Source: JBCDCU01 sp039180865 (GTDB lineage: Bacteria > Pseudomonadota > Alphaproteobacteria > Rhizobiales > JACESI01). Taken from it: a stretch of 7,768 bases of DNA. Position numbers and translations under genes: made by a program. Within the stretch, counting starts at the first letter, position 1; every line of letters starts with the position of its first letter. Below are positions 1 to 6,706 of this stretch, piece by piece. The stretch covers positions 1 to 7,768 of the forward strand of contig JBCDCZ010000216.1 in NCBI GenBank assembly GCA_039180865.1, read 5' to 3'. A model generated the notes under the pieces. It was not told where the DNA came from, made no database searches, and was given only the letters and a program-made list of their open reading frames with translations.

Positions 1-13
1 CGGCTCAAGATCG

Positions 14-19
14 AAGGAG
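14..19 (+). promoter_or_regulatory. Ribosome binding site for the PodJ-like gene
   Basis: AAGGAG lies six bases ahead of the GTG at 26. This near-perfect Shine-Dalgarno sequence at ideal spacing fixes the GTG as the start of the large gene. No ATG occurs in this frame until about residue 106, and a second GTG at 21 is in another frame. The gene's promoter lies upstream of the window. Confidence 0.8.
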
Positions 20-25
20 AGTGTT

Positions 26-3000
26 GTGCAAAATCGGAAGTCGCCTTTCAACGATCCCGAGCAAAGGGATTTTCAGGATCATCCCGAAGGCGGGGGGGGA
101 AATGATCCTGCAAACTCCTTGCAGGATTGGCGCAACGATTTAGCGCGGGAGCGGCAATCCCTCGATGCACCTAATCTGGATAAAGACCCGATCGACGCTT
201 TGTCCAAATGGGTCAAACGTCACGAACCGCTCGATCGCGGCGCGGGTACTTTGCCACCTTCGATCGAGCCGTCTGATGTCTCATCAGGCACGACCGGAAG
301 TGGTCTGAATGCCGAGGTTAAAGCCGACCGTCTGATCGATATGCTGGATACGATTTCTTACCTCGAAGACAAGTTGAAGGCGCGCAATGCTACTCTCCCG
401 CCGGCCGTAACCCGCCGTCCGGAAGGGTCGACGGCACCATCAAAAAACGGTGATTGGTCGGCTTCAACGCAGAGTGCGCAGAGCATCGAACGCCTTGCAA
501 TGCTCGAGCGTCAGCTGGATGACATCGAAAACCATCTGAAAAACGCGGCAGATGATCGGCTCGTATCGCCTGATGCAGGCGCGCAACCAGTCCGCCAGTC
601 CGCGCAGAGCTCGTCCTCTGAAAGCGCCCAACCGCATCGAGCGGTCCCGGATGACGTCGAACAGGGAAAACCGGTTCAAAACAGCGAAAGCGCCAAACCA
701 GCCTCACAACCGCGTTCGAAGGCACCAGTTCCACCGAAAGCAGATGTCACCCCGAAATCGACTGTGCCGACAGAGCAATCGCCAGTGCCTGTCAAGCAAG
801 CGCCCAACGGTCAGGACGCGGGTAGCTCGGAAAAGCCTTCCAAGAAACCGACGGCCTCCATGTTTAGCCCACAACCGGAGCGCCCCGAACGGGCGAACCG
901 AATGGTAATGGATCGTCGCGCAGCAGACCGCCAGTTCAAGGCGCTGGTTGAAAAGATCGATACGCTCAGCCGTCAGACGCCCGATCCCAAATCCATTGAA
1001 GCTCTGCGCATGGAATTTGCAGACTTTAAACGCGATGTCATGGGCGTCTCTTTGTCGCGGATCGACAGTCAGATGCGCGCGTTCAGCAGCCAACTGTCTG
1101 GCTTGAAACAAACCATCGGAGAAATGGAACGTGGCGAGCGTCCGCTCATCGAGCCCGAAAAGCTGAACGGAATTGAAGCCGACATTAATCGGATTGCCGA
1201 ATTTCTTGTTCAGTCACCGGACTTGAGCAATCTACCGCTGACCGTGGAAACGGTATCCTCGGAGATCGCCCGGATTTCCGACGGCCTGATGGCGGCGATG
1301 CAAAAGGCTGAAGTGGCGGCTGTCGAGAGCAGCCGGACCCTCCTCAACCATATGGATGGGTCCCTGCAGGATATGAAAGCGGAGATCCTGACCCAGGTGC
1401 ACCGGACGGTGGGTCAAATCGACACGACGTCCGCGCTTATGCCGCGCATTGAAGAACACATGGGTGAGTTGCGACAGGATCTCGCCCACAATTCCGACCA
1501 TATCCGAGGACAGCTAACCAGTCTCGAAGGCCGCATGGCTTATGCCGCGGAGCAACTGGTTGACCTGCGCCAGACCCAAACAGACAGTGCAGACCAGGGA
1601 CGTCTCGACGCCGTGGAGGCACGTCTCCTCGATGCCGCCCGGCGTCTCGAAGCGGCAAGCCTTGAAATTGCCAATCAGGAGTTGCCCGCGCCGGTACTGA
1701 ACATGCCGGAAGATGTGTTAACGGATCAAATCTTCCAGGATGGTCTTCGACAGCTCTCAGAGGAATTCGGGGTTACGCAGTCGGAAATCCTCGAGCGGAT
1801 GACAGCGCTGCAAAGCGGTGCGGCTCTTGAGAGACGAGCCTTTGACGACCTATTGACCGAAGCCCGTTTCGATGGACGGATCGCTGAACTCGCCGATTAC
1901 CTTGCGCATACCAGAGATGAGATCTTGGGGCGCCTTGAGCAAAGCGTCCGCGAGTCAGAATCCCGTCAGAACGAAGGCGCACAGATCGCCGACCGTCTCG
2001 CATCGGCTAAAGAAGAGATCCTCGCGCGGCTTGACGAGATCGGCGGCGCCAACCCTCAAATATCGCTTCCTGACGACATCGTCACGGCGACGCTCCTTGA
2101 AGATCGCCTTGGCGTTCTTTCACGCGACTTCGGTATCCGTCAGGCTGATCTGGTCGAACGGCTTTCACAGATCTCTGACGATATGGCCGAAAAGACTGCG
2201 GCGCCAGAGGGTCTGGTAACAGGAGACATTCTGGACGAACGCCTCGGTCAGCTTGCAGAACATCTGTCGCAGGAATTCGGCGTTCGTCAAAATGATATGC
2301 AGGCGCTTCTTCAAGAGCTTGCGAGCCGCCCGGCGCCAGCAATTGATGTTCCTGAAGATTTGGTTCGTGGGCATTTTCTCGATAACCGCCTCGAACAGCT
2401 GGCCCATCATCTGGCGCAAGAGTTCGGGATGCGTCAGGACGAGGTTTTGGCCCGCCTCGACGATCTTATCCGTGAGACAATTGCTGCCTCATCAGTTCCT
2501 CAAAACGTGGTGACTGAAGATCTACTCGATCACAAGCTCAAGACTCTTGCTGATGAATTCGGTTTGAGGACCGGTGAATTACGCGAACAGATCCTCGCCC
2601 TGCTTGAGCAGAGATCCGCTGCGGGGAGCTCGGACATCTCTCTTCCGGGAAATCTCGTAACCGACGAGATGCTGCAATCCGGCCTTGAGCAGATATCCGG
2701 AGAGGTTCGAAGTGGCCACGAAGACCTGATTGCACGTCTGGAAACGACATTCTCGAATGGTGGTGACAGCGGCGCTATCGGACAGGAAGCATTGAGGGCT
2801 GGTGCGGTTACCGGCGAAACCTTGAAACAGGAACTGGATCGATTAGCGCGCGAACTCGGCGGCCAACAGGATGATCTGGTGTCGCGGATTGATGCGGCAA
2901 TTGAGAAACTGGGTGTGCTATCGCAAAGTCAGGCGGACGCGATCCATGAGGCGACGCGGCAATCGGTTCATGAGGCCGTCAGCCAGTTCAACCCGGCTAC

Positions 3001-5623
3001 CGCAGCGGATGCGAACTCCACCCCGATGCCTGACCTCGGTGAGATGCAAGCGGATTTGCGCGAACTAAAGTCAAGTTCCGGACAATGGACTGCTGAAACC
3101 CGCGATGTCTTCGGTTCCGTGATGGCGATGCTGGAAAGGGTTTCAACGCGTCTCGACGATCTCGAAAACAGTCAGGTCGCTGGAGAAGCCGTGCAGCAGC
3201 GGATTGTGCCGGAGGATGCGCCTGAGGTTCCCGCCTCGACAAGAATGGCTGACCACGATGTTCCGGCACCTGTTTCTGATGGCTTTGGCGCATCTCATTC
3301 ATCGGTCGCTGCTTCCCAGACCGAAAAAGAAAGTAGCGCTCATTATGATGCCGAAGCGCTGGAAGAACAGAATGACTATGGGAACAGTCCGTCCGCCGCT
3401 TCCCAGGATCTTGGGACAACCGGCTCGCTGCACTCTTCGGATGCGCCAGACGAAGACGAAACCACAGCGGTCGATCAGATTGCCGAGCAGCATTATCGAG
3501 GTGCCGTCGCCCCGCAGGGTGATTTAGCAGACCATGCGGTGGAAGACGAAGGCGCTTCGTCGCAGGATGAAACAGAGGAGCTGGCTCCGGGTTCGGGTGA
3601 GAGTGATCTTGGCGGTGAACAGGAATTGCTGGCCCGCATGCGGGCGCATGTGAAAGCACGGGAACCGGATGCGGCGATGCTGACCCCGGGTGACGATGAC
3701 AGACCATTGGAACCGGGTAGCGGGCGACCGAGTTTCGATGCGTATGAAGACGATGAGGATGATGTTCTGAGCGCTCCTGCGTCTGACTATGGTGACGACG
3801 ACGAGTACGAAAAACCCGCGCCGAAATCGAAGGCCGATTTTATTGCCGCGGCTCGCCGCGCTGCTCAGCTCGCCGCTCAGGAGCAGGCTGCAGCCGAAGA
3901 ACAACGCCGCGAAAAGGAGCGCGATCAGGCCGAACGGTCGCTGTTCGGGCGTCTCAAGAAAGTCTTCAAAAGGAAGCCGCGGGAAAACCCGGTAGATGGT
4001 GTCGAGACCGATGATATGACCTCGCAAAGCGAGGTCGATGAAGTTGACACGTTGGAGCCGGAAGAGATCAGACTTGAACCGGAGATAGATGATTATGAGA
4101 CGGATAAACTCGCCGGCAGGTCTTCTGACGACGATCTATTCGAAATCGATCATCAGGCCTCAACGGATCATGAACTCGGCGGTGTTACTGGGGATCTGAC
4201 CGGGGATCTGACCGGGGATCTGACCGGGGATCTGGCCGGGGATCTGGCCGGGGATCTGGAAGGAGCCGAAACGTCAGACCTGGAAGGAGGGCGCCCACGC
4301 CGCTCATTCGATGAGACAATGCTGGGCAGCACCGAGAAAAAAGCCGCTTCAAAGGGAAGAATGCTTCGCTGGGCGGTCATCTTCACGCTCGTAGCGCTCC
4401 TCGGTTTCCTCGGATATTTCCAGAGTCAGGCGCTCGGCAATCTGATCTCACCGCTGATTTCGAACTCCGTGATCTTCGGTGATACGGGATCCTCTGTTGC
4501 ACCGAGGGAAAACCGTCTCGCAGCAACGATTGATCCGGAAACCACAGCGGCAACATCTCCCTTTGGAAATGTGAGTGCGGATCCCGCTCAATCGGATCTT
4601 ATAGCCCAAGGAGCGCCTGCTGCTCAGGATGGCATCTTCGGTGAAAACGGGATCGATCCGGCGACCTCGCAGTCTATCCCTCGTGAGATTTTTCTGGATC
4701 CCGAGCCGTCGACGGAAAATGAACGGATCGAAATCTCGACCTTTGCTGCCATCGGACAATTGCCCAAGGGCAGCTTATCGGAAAAGCTGACATCCGCATT
4801 GCTTGCCGAAGAGCCGGAAGCGTTCTTCGAACTCGCAAGACGGTTTAGCGAAGGTGATCAGATCGATCGTGACCTTGAACGCGCAGCCTTCTGGTATGAG
4901 CGCGCGGCTAACCAGGAATACGCCATTGCCCAATACCGGCTTGGGACCCTTTATCAGGACGGTCTTGGCGTATCGAGGAACATTTCCACGGCCCGGGATT
5001 GGTACACCAAAGCAGCGGAGAACGGGAATGCGCGCGCAATGCACAATCTTGCCGTTCTTCACGCTGAGGGCGCGCTTGGAAAGGCTGATTTCCGCGAGGC
5101 TTTCGATTGGTTCAAAAAAGGCGCGGAATACGGGATTTCTGACAGCCAGTATAATCTTGGTATTCTCTACGTCCGCGGTCTGGGCGTGACGGCAGATCTT
5201 GCGGAAGCCTATAAGTGGTTTGCAATTACAGCCACATCAGGAGACGACGACGCTCGCCAGAAACGCGACGAAATCGGAAGAGCGTTGTCGGCAGAACAGC
5301 TTGAAGCTGTGAAAGCGGAGGCGTCCGCATGGCAGAAAAAGAAATGGGACCCGAATGCCAATGTTGCGACAAAAGTCGGTTCTTATTGGAAGGATAACTT
5401 CGCGCCCGCTACCGGGAACAGTGCCGCTGCGTCGGGCAATGAACTGGTTAGAGAAGCACAGATCATGCTGAACGCACTTGGTTTTGATGCCGGCACGCCT
5501 GACGGCGTTATCGGCAGCAACACCACGAACGCGGTAAAAGCGTTCCAGTACGAATTGGGCCTTAAGCGGGACGGGCGCATCGATGCTGAATTGGTTCAAC
5601 TCCTCAAAGCACAGCGTGGTTGA
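26..5623 (+). CDS. podJ: PodJ-like polar organelle development protein with Sel1 repeats and peptidoglycan-binding domain
   Basis: Intact 1865-residue protein. Seen in order: a hydrophilic N-terminus with short helical segments (about 99-121 and 153-176); a Pro/Ser/Lys-rich linker (180-290); coiled coil (about 293-560); ~49-residue repeats (561-962); an acidic disordered region (about 1050-1260) ending in the motif ADFIAAARRAAQ at 1270-1281; a basic stretch near 1300; and a GDL[TAE] tandem repeat (1389-1412). Then one membrane helix (about 1449-1466) preceded by Lys/Arg, a linker, four Sel1 repeats (about 1597-1742), and a PG_binding_1 domain (about 1806-1865) with LNALGF and the DGVIG...T..AVKAFQ pattern. 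Positive-inside topology puts the N-terminus in the cytoplasm and the Sel1/PG-binding part in the periplasm. This is the domain order of PodJ, which in Caulobacter marks a cell pole and recruits PleC, and in Agrobacterium shapes the old pole. At nearly twice the length of Caulobacter PodJ (about 974 residues), orthology is inferred from architecture, not alignment. It could be a paralogous Sel1 scaffold. Confidence 0.8.
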   Translation: MQNRKSPFNDPEQRDFQDHPEGGGGNDPANSLQDWRNDLARERQSLDAPNLDKDPIDALSKWVKRHEPLDRGAGTLPPSIEPSDVSSGTTGSGLNAEVKADRLIDMLDTISYLEDKLKARNATLPPAVTRRPEGSTAPSKNGDWSASTQSAQSIERLAMLERQLDDIENHLKNAADDRLVSPDAGAQPVRQSAQSSSSESAQPHRAVPDDVEQGKPVQNSESAKPASQPRSKAPVPPKADVTPKSTVPTEQSPVPVKQAPNGQDAGSSEKPSKKPTASMFSPQPERPERANRMVMDRRAADRQFKALVEKIDTLSRQTPDPKSIEALRMEFADFKRDVMGVSLSRIDSQMRAFSSQLSGLKQTIGEMERGERPLIEPEKLNGIEADINRIAEFLVQSPDLSNLPLTVETVSSEIARISDGLMAAMQKAEVAAVESSRTLLNHMDGSLQDMKAEILTQVHRTVGQIDTTSALMPRIEEHMGELRQDLAHNSDHIRGQLTSLEGRMAYAAEQLVDLRQTQTDSADQGRLDAVEARLLDAARRLEAASLEIANQELPAPVLNMPEDVLTDQIFQDGLRQLSEEFGVTQSEILERMTALQSGAALERRAFDDLLTEARFDGRIAELADYLAHTRDEILGRLEQSVRESESRQNEGAQIADRLASAKEEILARLDEIGGANPQISLPDDIVTATLLEDRLGVLSRDFGIRQADLVERLSQISDDMAEKTAAPEGLVTGDILDERLGQLAEHLSQEFGVRQNDMQALLQELASRPAPAIDVPEDLVRGHFLDNRLEQLAHHLAQEFGMRQDEVLARLDDLIRETIAASSVPQNVVTEDLLDHKLKTLADEFGLRTGELREQILALLEQRSAAGSSDISLPGNLVTDEMLQSGLEQISGEVRSGHEDLIARLETTFSNGGDSGAIGQEALRAGAVTGETLKQELDRLARELGGQQDDLVSRIDAAIEKLGVLSQSQADAIHEATRQSVHEAVSQFNPATAADANSTPMPDLGEMQADLRELKSSSGQWTAETRDVFGSVMAMLERVSTRLDDLENSQVAGEAVQQRIVPEDAPEVPASTRMADHDVPAPVSDGFGASHSSVAASQTEKESSAHYDAEALEEQNDYGNSPSAASQDLGTTGSLHSSDAPDEDETTAVDQIAEQHYRGAVAPQGDLADHAVEDEGASSQDETEELAPGSGESDLGGEQELLARMRAHVKAREPDAAMLTPGDDDRPLEPGSGRPSFDAYEDDEDDVLSAPASDYGDDDEYEKPAPKSKADFIAAARRAAQLAAQEQAAAEEQRREKERDQAERSLFGRLKKVFKRKPRENPVDGVETDDMTSQSEVDEVDTLEPEEIRLEPEIDDYETDKLAGRSSDDDLFEIDHQASTDHELGGVTGDLTGDLTGDLTGDLAGDLAGDLEGAETSDLEGGRPRRSFDETMLGSTEKKAASKGRMLRWAVIFTLVALLGFLGYFQSQALGNLISPLISNSVIFGDTGSSVAPRENRLAATIDPETTAATSPFGNVSADPAQSDLIAQGAPAAQDGIFGENGIDPATSQSIPREIFLDPEPSTENERIEISTFAAIGQLPKGSLSEKLTSALLAEEPEAFFELARRFSEGDQIDRDLERAAFWYERAANQEYAIAQYRLGTLYQDGLGVSRNISTARDWYTKAAENGNARAMHNLAVLHAEGALGKADFREAFDWFKKGAEYGISDSQYNLGILYVRGLGVTADLAEAYKWFAITATSGDDDARQKRDEIGRALSAEQLEAVKAEASAWQKKKWDPNANVATKVGSYWKDNFAPATGNSAAASGNELVREAQIMLNALGFDAGTPDGVIGSNTTNAVKAFQYELGLKRDGRIDAELVQLLKAQRG
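1706..2911 (+). repeat. Seven or more degenerate ~49-residue coding repeats within the PodJ-like gene
   Basis: The protein repeats a unit that opens with Pro and [LIV]VT, continues through spaced leucines, and centres on EFG.RQ followed by an acidic, leucine-rich helix ending in RL. Units start at residues 561, 682, 727, 776, 825, 874 and about 926. A weaker copy lacking the proline start lies near 606-639, with another partial helix near 654-670. The spacings 727-776-825-874 are each exactly 49 residues, which equals seven heptads. The DNA of the copies has diverged clearly, so this is an old duplication kept at protein level, not a recent expansion. The likely role is a long helical spacer or a multivalent docking surface on the cytoplasmic side; that role is inference. 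Confidence 0.75.
4190..4261 (+). repeat. 12-bp tandem repeat, six copies, in frame (GDLT/GDLA/GDLE)
   Basis: Six consecutive 12-bp units share GGGGATCTG and differ only in the last codon: ACC three times, GCC twice, then GAA. They encode GDLT x3, GDLA x2 and GDLE at residues 1389-1412 of the PodJ-like protein, just on the cytoplasmic side of the membrane helix. An ACT codon immediately upstream and an SDLEGG downstream look like decayed flanking units. The near-identity of the DNA indicates recent expansion by slippage or unequal exchange. Because the unit is a multiple of three, copy-number change would lengthen or shorten the linker without breaking the frame. Confidence 0.92.
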
Positions 5624-5630
5624 TATCCAG

Positions 5631-5652
5631 GCTATTGCGTTTTTCGGATAGC
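5631..5652 (+). other. Small inverted repeat after the PodJ-like gene
   Basis: GCTAT at 5631-5635 pairs with ATAGC at 5648-5652 across a 12-base loop, and CG/CG inside the loop could add two pairs. It starts 7 bases after the stop codon. The T-run (5640-5644) is in the loop rather than after the stem, so it does not fit an intrinsic terminator. It may be a weak 3'-end structure or chance. Confidence 0.25.
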
Positions 5653-5697
5653 GGCGTCGAGTTCTCTTAATCGCGCTTTGCTGCGATCATAAATCCA

Positions 5698-5727
5698 GTT
5701 GACTTGCTCCGATAGCGGGCGCTTTAT
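5698..5727 (+). promoter_or_regulatory. Candidate sigma-70-type promoter for the permease operon
   Basis: GTTGAC at 5698-5703 and CTTTAT at 5722-5727 are each five of six matches to the alphaproteobacterial housekeeping consensus (CTTGAC, about 17 bases, CTATAT), with an 18-base spacer. Transcription would start near 5734, giving a leader of about 40 bases before the ATG at 5774. A hairpin (5709-5730) overlaps the spacer and -10 element. The placement between a long monocistronic gene and a two-gene unit fits, but such matches also occur by chance. Confidence 0.35.
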
Positions 5728-5730
5728 CGG
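5709..5730 (+). other. Interrupted inverted repeat in the podJ-permease spacer
   Basis: CCGATAGC (5709-5716) pairs with GCT-TT-ATCGG (5721-5730) around a GGGC loop, an eight-pair stem with a two-base bulge. No T-run follows. The same word recurs imperfectly upstream (CGGATAGCGGCG at 5645-5656 against CCGATAGCGGGCG here). It could be an operator overlapping the candidate -10, a leader structure or chance. The rest of the 150-bp spacer shows nothing recognisable. Confidence 0.3.
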
Positions 5731-5773
5731 GACAAACGCTCGCCTTCGCAGGTGCACTCGTCCCGGCTCCTCA

Positions 5774-6619
5774 ATGTTTCTTTACCTGCCCATAGCGGAA
5801 CTTCCGGTCAATGTGTTCATCTTTCTGGGCATGGGCGCGGCCGTAGGGTTTCTCTCCGGGATGTTCGGGGTCGGCGGCGGGTTCCTGATGACCCCGCTTT
5901 TGATATTCACAGGGATCCCGCCTGCAGTCGCAGTCGCCACGGGCGCCAATCAGATCGTCGCCTCGTCCTTTTCAGGTGCGCTTGCGCATTTTCGGAGGAA
6001 GAGTATCGACTTTACGCTCGGTTCACTGTTGCTTGTCGGCGGATTGTTCGGAGCGCTAAGCGGTGTGCTTCTCTTTCGCTTTCTGCGTGAAGTTGGACAG
6101 CTCGATCTCATAATCTCGCTTTGTTATGTCGGTTTTCTCGGCGTCATCGGATTCCTGATGCTCTATGAGAGTATCGGCTTTATGCGGCGCTCGGCGAAAG
6201 CCGCAAAGAGCGGAGCCGTAATTGCGACGCGTATGCCGGGTCAGCACAACTGGATCCATGGCTTACCGTTTAAAATGCGCTTTAAGCGCTCGAAACTCTA
6301 CATCAGCGCGATTCCTGTCCTCGCTATCGGTGCGATGGTTGGCATCCTGACCTCCATTATGGGTGTCGGTGGCGGGTTCATTATGGTTCCCGCGATGATT
6401 TACCTGTTGCGCGTTCCGACCAACGTTGTGATTGGCACATCTCTTTTCCAGATCATGTTCGTGACAATGTTCACTACGATCGCACAAGCCGGGACCAATC
6501 AGACCGTCGATGCGATGCTTGCGCTTCTCTTGATGATTGGAGGTGTCGTTGGGGCTCAATTCGGAGCGAGCGTTGGCCAGCGGCTGCGCGGCGAACAATT
6601 GCGGGCACTTTGGCCTTAA
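5774..6619 (+). CDS. TSUP-family (TauE/SafE-type) permease, C-terminus lost by frameshift
   Basis: An inner-membrane permease of the TSUP family, whose members move sulfite, sulfonates or other small organic anions; the substrate here cannot be told. The two half-repeats each carry the family signature: GFLSGMFGVGGGFLMTP (residues 25-41) and GILTSIMGVGGGFIMVP (about 189-205). Hydrophobic helices flank both, and a polar cytoplasmic loop (about 135-175) contains HNWIHGLPFKMRF, familiar from alphaproteobacterial members. ATG 5774 is chosen because MFLYLPIAE is a typical start of these proteins; upstream residues in the frame look non-coding, although no strong Shine-Dalgarno precedes the ATG. 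The frame ends as RALWP after 281 residues. Family members continue RALLAL plus one more helix, and that sequence is present in the -1 frame (6613-6705). One T missing at 6609-6611 explains it; the repaired product would be about 310 residues. Probably impaired if the deletion is real. Confidence 0.85.
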   Translation: MFLYLPIAELPVNVFIFLGMGAAVGFLSGMFGVGGGFLMTPLLIFTGIPPAVAVATGANQIVASSFSGALAHFRRKSIDFTLGSLLLVGGLFGALSGVLLFRFLREVGQLDLIISLCYVGFLGVIGFLMLYESIGFMRRSAKAAKSGAVIATRMPGQHNWIHGLPFKMRFKRSKLYISAIPVLAIGAMVGILTSIMGVGGGFIMVPAMIYLLRVPTNVVIGTSLFQIMFVTMFTTIAQAGTNQTVDAMLALLLMIGGVVGAQFGASVGQRLRGEQLRALWP

Positions 6620-6705
6620 TGGTTCTTTTGGTTTGTTTCCGCCTTGCTTATGAACTGGTGGCAACGCCGGTGGAACTCTTTTCACTCGATGTCGGAGGGC
6701 GTTGA
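6613..6705 (+). pseudogene. Out-of-frame 3' end of the TSUP permease (last membrane helix)
   Basis: Reading in the -1 frame from 6613 gives ALMVLLVCFRLAYELVATP, followed by VELFSLDVGGR and a TGA at 6703-6705. This matches the expected final transmembrane helix and tail of alphaproteobacterial TSUP permeases. The preceding frame stops at TAA 6617-6619, within this stretch. The segment still codes for sensible residues, so the break is recent or is a sequencing error. The repaired stop falls one base before the next gene's GTG. Confidence 0.85.
6694..6699 (+). promoter_or_regulatory. Ribosome binding site for the TIGR02186-type gene, inside the permease tail
   Basis: GGAGGG ends seven bases before GTG 6707 and lies within the last codons of the repaired permease frame. 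It selects GTG 6707 over the in-frame ATG at 6689, which has no such site and would put extra acidic residues before the signal peptide. Confidence 0.7.
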
Positions 6706-6706
6706 A

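Noticed and set aside
2997..3707. Antisense open frame of 236 residues inside the PodJ-like gene
   Set aside because: Pro/His/Arg-rich composition without recognisable motif; it mirrors the acidic, disordered coding strand and is a reading-frame shadow.
4190..4261. CRISPR-like array
   Set aside because: Units are directly adjacent with no spacers and stay in frame with the host gene; this is a coding minisatellite.
4168..4386. Antisense frame with RSPV/RSPA repeats
   Set aside because: It is the reverse reading of the 12-bp tandem repeat; its repetition follows from the sense-strand repeat and it has no start signal of its own.
5670..5687. ATCGC...GCGAT inverted repeat as a terminator for the PodJ-like gene
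   Set aside because: Only five pairs with an eight-base loop and no T-run after it; too weak to call.
5699..5773. TTG at 5699 as start of the permease
   Set aside because: The 25 added residues are polar, Arg/Ser-rich and unlike the family N-terminus, which begins at MFLYLPIAE; the TTG also coincides with the candidate -35 element.
6603..6620. Programmed -1 ribosomal frameshift in the permease
   Set aside because: A -1 step would give exactly the expected LLALMV sequence, but the zero-frame GCA CTT TGG is not a slippery heptamer and I see no strong hairpin just downstream. A lost T is simpler.
6644..6706. Upstream TTG (6644) or ATG (6689) starts for the TIGR02186-type gene
   Set aside because: The extra residues are an out-of-frame reading of the permease tail, neither start has a ribosome binding site, and GTG 6707 has GGAGGG at good spacing directly before a clean signal peptide.
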